From Streptomyces natalensis ATCC 27448 (lineage in GTDB: Bacteria > Actinomycetota > Actinomycetes > Streptomycetales > Streptomycetaceae): a stretch of DNA of 59,468 nt. Below the pieces are notes generated by a model, which did not search any database, was not told the origin of the DNA, and saw nothing but the letters and a program-made list of their open reading frames with translations. The stretch is from contig NZ_JRKI01000024.1 in the NCBI RefSeq assembly GCF_000935125.1, positions 1 to 59,468 of the forward strand. Reading direction: 5' to 3'. Each line of letters opens with the position of its first letter. The stretch's first letter is position 1. This document shows, piece after piece, positions 53,897 to 59,468 of this stretch. Both the position numbers and the translations under genes were made by a program.

Positions 53897-55102
53897 GTGA
53901 GCAGCGAGCACGCAGCCGAGAACAACCAGCAGGTGTGGGACGTCGTGGTGGTGGGCGCGGGGCCGGCGGGCGCCTCGGCCGCGCACGCGGCGGCGTGTAC
54001 GGGACGTCGGGTGCTGCTCCTGGAGAAGGCGGAACTGCCCCGCTACAAGACCTGCGGCGGCGGCATCATCGGTCCCTCGCGCGACGCCCTGCCGCCCGGC
54101 TTCGAGCTGCCGCTGCGTGACCGCGTGCATGCGGTGACGTTCACGATGAACGGCAAGCTGACCCGCACCCGCCGCTCCAGGCACATGCTCTTCGGGCTCA
54201 TCAACCGCCCCGAGTTCGACGCCGGGCTGGTCGAGTCGGCCAAGGAGGCGGGCGCCCGGGTGCGTACCGGTGTCACGGTCGCCCGGGTCGAACAGCACGG
54301 CGCCGAGGTGCCCGACCGCCGGACCGTCGCGGTGGTGCTGTCCGACGGCGAGGTGGTGCTGGCCCGCGCGGTGGTCGGCGCCGACGGCAGCGCGGGCCGG
54401 ATAGGCGGGCACGTCGGGGTCAAGATGGCGCAGGTCGACCTCGGACTGGAGGCCGAGATCCCGGTGCCCGACACGGTCGCCGAGGACTGGGCGGGCCGGG
54501 TGCTGATCGACTGGGGCCCGATCCCCGGCAGTTACGGATGGGTCTTCCCCAAGGGCGACACCCTCACCGTCGGCGTGATCTCCACCCGCGGCGAGGGCGC
54601 GGCGACCAAGCGCTACCTGGACGATTTCATCGGCCGCCTGGGGTTGGCGGGCTTCGAGCCGAGCGTCTCCTCCGGCCATCTGACGCGCTGCCGCGCCGAG
54701 GACTCGCCGCTCTCCCGCGGCCGGGTGCTGGTGTGCGGCGACGCGGCGGGCCTGCTGGAGCCGTGGACCCGCGAGGGCATCTCCTTCGCGCTGCGCTCGG
54801 GCCGGCTCGCGGGGGAGTGGGCGGTGCGCGTCGCCGAGGCCCATGACGCGGTGGACACCCGCCGTCAGGCCCTCAACTACGCCTTCGCCATCAAGGCGAG
54901 CCTGGGCGTGGAGATGGGCGTGGGACGCTCCCTGCTCGGCATCTTCTCCCGCCGCCCGGGCATGTTCCACGCCGCCCTCACGGGCTTCCGCCCCGCGTGG
55001 AACGCCTTCGCGAAGATCACCCGCGGGACGACGACCCTGGCGGAACTGGTCCGCACCCATCCGATGGCCCGGCGGGCGCTGGAGGCGTTCGACCGGGCTT
55101 GA
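53897..55102 (+). CDS. Geranylgeranyl reductase-family FAD flavoprotein
   Basis: 401 aa, GTG start. The FAD Rossmann motif VVVVGAGPAGASAAHAAA is near 15. Other blocks are LPRYKTCGGGIIGPSR (family PxxKxCGG), VVGADGSAGRIG near 155 and VLVCGDAAGLLEPWTREGISFALRSGRLAGE near 275, all typical of ChlP/archaeal GGR-like enzymes. It saturates isoprenoid chains such as menaquinone tails or prenyl lipids; the actual substrate is unknown. Confidence 0.9.
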   Translation: MSSEHAAENNQQVWDVVVVGAGPAGASAAHAAACTGRRVLLLEKAELPRYKTCGGGIIGPSRDALPPGFELPLRDRVHAVTFTMNGKLTRTRRSRHMLFGLINRPEFDAGLVESAKEAGARVRTGVTVARVEQHGAEVPDRRTVAVVLSDGEVVLARAVVGADGSAGRIGGHVGVKMAQVDLGLEAEIPVPDTVAEDWAGRVLIDWGPIPGSYGWVFPKGDTLTVGVISTRGEGAATKRYLDDFIGRLGLAGFEPSVSSGHLTRCRAEDSPLSRGRVLVCGDAAGLLEPWTREGISFALRSGRLAGEWAVRVAEAHDAVDTRRQALNYAFAIKASLGVEMGVGRSLLGIFSRRPGMFHAALTGFRPAWNAFAKITRGTTTLAELVRTHPMARRALEAFDRA

Positions 55103-55135
55103 GGGGCGGTCGCTTCGCTCGTCGGTGCTCGTCGG

Positions 55136-55582
55136 TCAGGATTCGATGATCCGGAAGACGGGGTGGCGCGGGGCCGCGGCCAGGAGGTCGTCGTCGCTGG
55201 AGTCGGCGGTGATCTCCCCGAAGAACGACTTCACCTCCCAGCCCCAGCGCCGGAGATAGGCGCGCAGCAACGCCGGGGTCTCGGCGGGCGGCAGTTCGAC
55301 GGCGGTGAACGGCCGGACGCGCCGCCCGACCCGCAGTTCGCCGCCGCCCGCCGCGCGCATATTGCGCACCCACTCGGAGTCCCCGCGCGCCGAGACCAGG
55401 TAGTGGCCGTCCTCGTATGCCATCGGGTTGACGGGGACGCGCCGCCATTCCCCGCTCTTCCGCCCCCGCACGGCGAGGTCCGCCGAACCGGCGAGGCTGA
55501 TGCCGCGCCGGGCCAGCCATCCGATGATGCCGTTGAGCCGGGCGGCGAAGCGGCCGGGCTTGAGGTAGCGGGATGCGGACAT
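55136..55582 (-). CDS. Deazaflavin (F420)-dependent nitroreductase-family protein
   Basis: 148 aa, DDN/PF04075 type. Blocks are LAVRGRKSGEWRRVPVNPMAYEDGHYLVSARGDSEWVRNMRAAGGGELRVGRR (split-barrel core, about 35-88) and a C-terminal HPVFRIIE. Divergent from a TetR gene with three shared-motif operators between, so it is the probable target of that regulator. Confidence 0.9.
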   Translation of the reverse strand: MSASRYLKPGRFAARLNGIIGWLARRGISLAGSADLAVRGRKSGEWRRVPVNPMAYEDGHYLVSARGDSEWVRNMRAAGGGELRVGRRVRPFTAVELPPAETPALLRAYLRRWGWEVKSFFGEITADSSDDDLLAAAPRHPVFRIIES

Positions 55583-55660
55583 GGTGGGCCTCCGGTGAGG
55601 TTGATCGACGGTTCGTGGTCGGGGATCCGCTACCGGCTGTCCGTGGTCGGGGATCCGTTT

Positions 55661-55677
55661 CGAGAGCACTGCTCTCG
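55661..55677. promoter_or_regulatory. TetR operator 1
   Basis: CGAGAGCACTGCTCTCG: perfect 8-bp arms around one base. Confidence 0.7.
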
Positions 55678-55714
55678 CTTGCGAATAGTGTGCGCGAAGT
55701 TCCGCGCCAAGGCA

Positions 55715-55727
55715 AGAGCAGTGCTCT
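55715..55727. promoter_or_regulatory. TetR operator 2
   Basis: AGAGCAGTGCTCT: perfect 6-bp arms around one base, same core as operator 1, centre 52 bp away. Confidence 0.65.
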
Positions 55728-55752
55728 CTTTTCTACTCGCCGCTCTCGTATT

Positions 55753-55765
55753 GGTGCACTGCTCC
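55753..55765. promoter_or_regulatory. TetR operator 3 (weaker)
   Basis: GGTGCACTGCTCC: same GCACTGC core with one mismatch, 22 bp before the TetR start. Confidence 0.45.
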
Positions 55766-55786
55766 AAACCGTGCCAGACTGCCTCC

Positions 55787-56497
55787 ATGACTGCGATCCG
55801 AGGCGCCAGGGAACGGGCCCGTAGCGAAATCACCGCCGCCATCAAGGACGAGGCGCGCCGCCAACTCGCCGCCGAGGGCGCCGCCAAGCTCTCGCTGCGC
55901 GCCGTGGCCCGTGAGCTCGGCATGGCGTCCTCGGCGCTCTACCGCTACTTCCCCAGCCGCGACGACCTGCTGACCGCGCTGATCGTCGACGCCTACAACG
56001 CCGTCGGCGAGGCCGCCGAAGCCGCCCGCGATGCCGTGACCGGCCCCGACGCCAAGCGTCCCGTCGCCCGCTGGAGCGCCGTCTGCGCCGCGGTACGCAC
56101 CTGGGCGCTGGCCCATCCGCACGAGTACGCGCTGATCTACGGCTCCCCGGTACCCGGCTACACCGCCCCCCGCACCACCGCCGGTCCCGCCTCCCGCGTC
56201 GGCCTCGCACTGATCGGTGTGGTCCGTGACGCGCATGCCGCGGGCGCCCTGAAGGAGCCCGCCGAACCGCTGCCCGACGCGGTGGTCGGCGAGGCGCTCG
56301 CCCTCGGCGCGGAACTGGGCGTGGAGCTGCCGGGCGCGGTGCTGACGCGGCTCGTGGGTGCCTGGGCGCAGCTGTTCGGGCTGGTGAGTTTCGAGGTCTT
56401 CGGCCAGTTCAACGGGGTGATCGCGGCCCGTACCGAGTTCTTCGAGCAGGCCGTCCACCAGCTGGCACGAAGCGTCGGTCTGGCCGCCCCGCGATAG
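55787..56497 (+). CDS. TetR-family transcriptional regulator
   Basis: 236 aa from ATG 55787. The helix-turn-helix is AAKLSLRAVARELGMASSALYRYFPSRDDLLTALI (about 32-66), and the C-terminal half looks like the TetR_C_13/WHG type (HPHEYALIYGSPVPGY). It probably represses itself and the divergent deazaflavin gene via the palindromes at 55.66-55.77 kb. Confidence 0.92.
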   Translation: MTAIRGARERARSEITAAIKDEARRQLAAEGAAKLSLRAVARELGMASSALYRYFPSRDDLLTALIVDAYNAVGEAAEAARDAVTGPDAKRPVARWSAVCAAVRTWALAHPHEYALIYGSPVPGYTAPRTTAGPASRVGLALIGVVRDAHAAGALKEPAEPLPDAVVGEALALGAELGVELPGAVLTRLVGAWAQLFGLVSFEVFGQFNGVIAARTEFFEQAVHQLARSVGLAAPR

Positions 56498-56625
56498 GGC
56501 CCGTCGACGGCCCGCGGCTCAACCCGTGCTCCGATCCCGCCCTGCCGCCTACTACCCCGGGAGTACTGCCGCTCACCGCCCTGGGTTGACGCGCTCGGGC
56601 CGGGGTGCGGTCTAGCGTTGCGGGC

Positions 56626-57903
56626 ATGGACACTGCACGGCCGCCGTGGGCGCGGCGCTGCCTGGGGCCCGGGTGGGCGCGGTGGTCGCCGGTGCGCGCG
56701 GAACCGAGGAGCTGGGCGGGGGTGCGGCTGCCGTGGATCTCGACGGTCGTGGTGACGGTCTTCGTCACGGTCGGCTCCGGGTTCGCGGCGCACGCCCAGC
56801 CCGGCCGGATGCCGCTCGACGGCTTCGGGCGGGCGCTGCTGCTCCTGGGCGGCGCCGTGCTGCTGTTCCGGCACCGCCTGCCGCGTACGGTCGCTATCGG
56901 GACGTCCGCCCTCGCCGCCGTCTACTTCGCGGCCGGCTATCCGTACGGCCCGGTCTTCCTCACCATCGCGCTGGGCGCCTTCGCGGCGATCCTCGCCGGG
57001 TACCGCCTCGTGGCGTGGTGTGCGCTGGGCGGTCTGTGGGTCAGTCATCTCCTCGTGGGCCACTGGCTCTACCGCTGGCTGCCGCCCCCGCACGACCGGC
57101 CCGCCCCGTGGGGGGACGAGCTGTTCGTCGCCGTCCTGATCGTGGCGGTGGTGGCCGTATCGGAGCTGATAAGGGTGCGCCGGGAGCAGCTCGCCAGACT
57201 CCGCGCCGAGCGGGCCGTGGCCGAGCGGCGCCGGGCCGACGAGGAGCGGCTGCGGATCGCCCGCGAGCTGCATGACGTACTGGCGCACAGCATCTCCGTC
57301 ATCAACGTCCAGGCGGGCGTGGGGCTGGCCCTGCTGGACAGCGATCCCGAGCAGGCGCGTACGGCGCTGACGACCATCAAGGCCGCGAGCAAGGAAGCGC
57401 TCGGCGAGGTGCGGCAGGTGCTGGACACCCTGCGAGCCCCCGGGGATGCCCCGCGCTCCCCGGCGCCGGGCCTGGACCGCCTGCCCGAGCTCACCGAACA
57501 GGCCAAGAGCACGGGGCTCGCCGTGACCGTCACCGCCGAGGGCGCCCGCACCGCGCTGCCGCCCAACGCCGATCTCGCCGCGTTCCGCATCGTCCAGGAG
57601 GCGCTCACCAACGTCGTGCGCCACTCCGGCTCGCGCACCGCCCGCGTCCGGCTCCGGTATGCACCGGGCGCCCTGGAGATCGAGGTCGACGACGACGGCC
57701 CGGCGACCGCCGCACCGGGGGAGCGGGCCGGTGGCAACGGCCTGATAGGGATGCGGGAGCGGGCCGCGGCCCTCGGCGGCACCGTCGAGGCGGGCCCGCG
57801 TGCGGACGGCGGCTTCCGGGTCCGGGCGCGGCTCCCGCTCGCCGGCCCCCGCGGCGCGGCCGCCGGTACGGACACCGCCGCCGCCCCCGAGGAGGAGTCG
57901 TGA
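56626..57903 (+). CDS. NarL-type sensor histidine kinase
   Basis: 425 aa from ATG 56626. About five or six membrane helices (35-170), a coiled coil (REQLARLRAERAVAERRRADEE), then HisKA_3 with phospho-acceptor His in RIARELHDVLAHSISVINVQ near 222, and an HATPase domain (RIVQEALTNVVRHSG, DDDGP, GNGLIGMRERAAALGG). An upstream TTGACG and TAGCGT could be promoter elements but the spacing is wide. It overlaps the regulator gene by 4 nt (GTGA). Confidence 0.95.
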   Translation: MDTARPPWARRCLGPGWARWSPVRAEPRSWAGVRLPWISTVVVTVFVTVGSGFAAHAQPGRMPLDGFGRALLLLGGAVLLFRHRLPRTVAIGTSALAAVYFAAGYPYGPVFLTIALGAFAAILAGYRLVAWCALGGLWVSHLLVGHWLYRWLPPPHDRPAPWGDELFVAVLIVAVVAVSELIRVRREQLARLRAERAVAERRRADEERLRIARELHDVLAHSISVINVQAGVGLALLDSDPEQARTALTTIKAASKEALGEVRQVLDTLRAPGDAPRSPAPGLDRLPELTEQAKSTGLAVTVTAEGARTALPPNADLAAFRIVQEALTNVVRHSGSRTARVRLRYAPGALEIEVDDDGPATAAPGERAGGNGLIGMRERAAALGGTVEAGPRADGGFRVRARLPLAGPRGAAAGTDTAAAPEEES

Positions 57904-58565
57904 TCCGGGTACTGCTCGCCGACGACCAGCTGCTGGTGCGCGCCGGGTTCACGGCGCTGCTGGACGCGCAGCCGGACATCGAGGTGGCCGGTGAGGCGTC
58001 CGACGGCCTGGAGGCCCTGGAGGCCGTCCGCCGGCTGCGCCCGGACGTCGTGCTGATGGACATCCGGATGCCGGTGCTGGACGGCCTGGCCGCGACCCGC
58101 CGGATCACCGAGGACCCGGCGCTGTCCGGCGTCCGGGTCGTGATGCTGACCACCTTCGAACTGGACGAGTATGTCTTCGAGGCGATCCGCTCCGGCGCCT
58201 CCGGGTTCCTCGTCAAGGACACCGAACCGCAGGAACTGCTGCGCGCGGTGCGGGCGGTCGTCGCGGGCGATGCGCTGCTCTCGCCCGGTGTCACCCGGCG
58301 GCTGATCGCCGAGTTCGCGGCCCGCTCCAAGGAACCGGCCGCGGCCGGCGCGCTCTCGGCGCTGACCGAGCGGGAGCGTGAGGTGATGGCGCTGGTCGGC
58401 ATCGGCCTGTCCAACGAGGAGATCGCCCGCCGGCTGGTCGTCAGCCCCCTGACCGCCAAGACCCATGTCAGCCGCACCATGGTCAAACTGGGCGCCCGGG
58501 ACCGCGCCCAACTGGTCGTGCTGGCCTACGAGTCGGGGCTGGTACGCCCCGGCTGGCTGGGCTGA
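57900..58565 (+). CDS. NarL/LuxR-family response regulator
   Basis: 221 aa, GTG start. Receiver domain with acidic DDQ at 8-10, phospho-Asp in VVLMDIRMPV near 54, and Lys in FLVKDTEP near 105. The LuxR DNA-binding domain (about 150-215) reads LTEREREVMALVGIGLSNEEIARRLVVSPLTAKTHVSRTMVKLG. Cognate partner of the overlapping kinase gene. Confidence 0.96.
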   Translation: MIRVLLADDQLLVRAGFTALLDAQPDIEVAGEASDGLEALEAVRRLRPDVVLMDIRMPVLDGLAATRRITEDPALSGVRVVMLTTFELDEYVFEAIRSGASGFLVKDTEPQELLRAVRAVVAGDALLSPGVTRRLIAEFAARSKEPAAAGALSALTEREREVMALVGIGLSNEEIARRLVVSPLTAKTHVSRTMVKLGARDRAQLVVLAYESGLVRPGWLG

Positions 58566-58599
58566 CACCACGCCCTGTGCGGCAAGAACGCCGTGGCTC

Positions 58600-59319
58600 T
58601 CAGTCCGCGGTCTGCTGCCGCCACAGATCCAGCACCGCCGCATCACCGGTGACCGTCAGCCCGTCCCACGGCAGGCGGTTCCACAGCGCCAGATAGAGCT
58701 GCTCGGCCGGGCCCTCGACGGTGCAGTCCACCCCGGCGCCGGGCTCCTGGGCGAAGAGGTCGACGGTCCGGTCCGCATCGGCCGCGTCCGTGGCGCGCAC
58801 CCGCAGGGTCCTGGGCACGTCCGCCTGTATGCGGCAGCGGTCCTGGGAGCGGAACATCGCCAGGCGTTCGTCGATGCCGTCGGCGGCGAAGGAGGCCGGG
58901 AGGGGCGTGAGCGCCGTGCCTGCGGCCTGCTGGGCGTCCACGCGGTGCACCGAGGTCTCATGGGCCTGCCGCCGCGCCCAGAAGGCCAGCGGCGACGGCG
59001 CGGACAGAAACGTCCAGGTCTTCAGGTCCGGCGGGGCGGTGTGCAGCGCCACCACCAGGCGGTGATGCCCTTCGCGCAGCCAGGACACCCGCTCCCGGTC
59101 GGTCAGGTCCGGGGCTGCGGGGAACTCCGCCGGTTCGTCGGCGGGCCGCGTCACGCACTCCGTCGCCCAGCGGTGCACCCGCCCGACGTGGGTGACCAGA
59201 TCCCGTATCCGCCACTCGGGACAGGAGGGAACCGGGGCATCGGGGCCGGCCTGCTCGGCGGCATCGGCCAGCAGCCCTCCGTCCAGCCGCAGCGCTTCGA
59301 CGAACTGAGTGATGTCCAT
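58600..59319 (-). CDS. Maleylpyruvate isomerase-like / mycothiol-dependent enzyme (DinB superfamily)
   Basis: 239 aa. N-terminal four-helix domain with CPEWRIRDLVTHVGRVHRWATE (metal His) near 35-55 and FWARRQAHETSVHRVDAQQA near 130, the mycothiol maleylpyruvate isomerase pattern, plus a C-terminal SCP2-like domain (about 165-235). ATG 59319 lacks a clear Shine-Dalgarno. The remaining 59320-59468 shows no gene. Confidence 0.88.
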   Translation of the reverse strand: MDITQFVEALRLDGGLLADAAEQAGPDAPVPSCPEWRIRDLVTHVGRVHRWATECVTRPADEPAEFPAAPDLTDRERVSWLREGHHRLVVALHTAPPDLKTWTFLSAPSPLAFWARRQAHETSVHRVDAQQAAGTALTPLPASFAADGIDERLAMFRSQDRCRIQADVPRTLRVRATDAADADRTVDLFAQEPGAGVDCTVEGPAEQLYLALWNRLPWDGLTVTGDAAVLDLWRQQTAD

Positions 59320-59468
59320 GCCGACGAGTGTGCCAGCCGCCTCTGACAACGGCCCGGCGCGGGCCCCGTCACCCGGCCCCGCCGGGCCTCGCCCGGCCGA
59401 TGCCGCCGTCAGCGGCCGTTCGTGCCCGCCACGTCACGGCGGGGGCGGCGGCCGGGTCCCCCGTTCCC

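Noticed and set aside
50786..55060. Very long minus-strand frame of 1424 codons, and similar long antisense frames at 219-2774, 5795-8170, 11677-13842, 17191-20226 and 34842-37142
   Set aside because: They overlap well-supported genes on the other strand or in other frames and are low-complexity Arg/Gly/Ala-rich; typical GC-rich shadow frames.
56586..56618. Canonical HrdB promoter before the histidine kinase (TTGACG and TAGCGT)
   Set aside because: The spacer would be 21 bp, too wide for a confident call.

Overview
The window is very GC-rich, dense linear Streptomyces-type chromosome: Shine-Dalgarno starts, many GTG starts, ATGA/GTGA gene overlaps, a rare TTA (bldA-type) codon in a pathway regulator, a SARP regulator and an NRPS. 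No rRNA, tRNA, CRISPR array, integrase or insertion sequence was seen. Family names are assigned by recognition of motifs in the translated sequence; no database search was run.

Region 1 (1 to about 15.3 kb) is one flank of a biosynthetic gene cluster. It holds the 5' part of an NRPS gene (A-PCP-C-A, running off the left edge), a type II thioesterase, a GT-C/GT87-like membrane glycosyltransferase, a large SARP regulator, a DUF1023 hydrolase, a CmcI-like methyltransferase, an aspartate 1-decarboxylase (PanD), a PyrH-like tryptophan 5-halogenase, a flavin reductase and a translationally coupled cation/proton antiporter. The most notable result is a shared promoter code. Five promoters in this region (NRPS, thioesterase, SARP, panD, halogenase) carry direct GATA-like repeats every 11 bp, and in all five the last repeat begins exactly 15 bp upstream of a TANNNT -10 box. 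This is the geometry expected for SARP activation. The SARP's own promoter carries six such repeats, and the SARP gene has a TTA codon at residue 37. The inferred circuit is bldA -> SARP (autoactivated) -> NRPS, thioesterase, beta-alanine supply and 5-chlorotryptophan supply.

Region 2 (15.4 to 32.3 kb) is housekeeping and accessory: a CDF metal exporter, MarR plus an MFS exporter with a C-terminal beta-sandwich tail, a DUF2252 protein, a PadR regulator with a 34-bp palindromic operator, a PAP2 phosphatase fused in frame to a HAD hydrolase, an M56 metalloprotease, DUF5134, GntR, VOC, GNAT, a polar amino-acid ABC transporter and a glycerophosphodiesterase.

Region 3 (32.3 to 44.3 kb) contains a tightly overlapping DUF6421-SDR-threonine aldolase operon, a methyltransferase with a TTA codon, a lipid acyltransferase, DUF4395 and thioredoxin genes, a flavin reductase preceded by a 26-aa Cys-containing leader peptide, etfBA, a DinB-like protein and a DUF6986 protein.

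Region 4 (44.3 to 59.5 kb) has LacI/ROK sugar genes, a Ser/Thr kinase, a secreted GH27 alpha-galactosidase, a P-loop kinase-NUDIX fusion, an M20 dipeptidase, a geranylgeranyl-reductase-like flavoprotein, a deazaflavin-dependent protein with a TetR regulator and its operators, a NarL-type two-component system and a maleylpyruvate-isomerase-like protein. Three related long inverted-repeat elements (about 36.3, 44.3 and 52.0 kb) abut gene 3' ends. One contains a nested 32-bp hairpin, and one appears truncated next to the TTA-containing methyltransferase.
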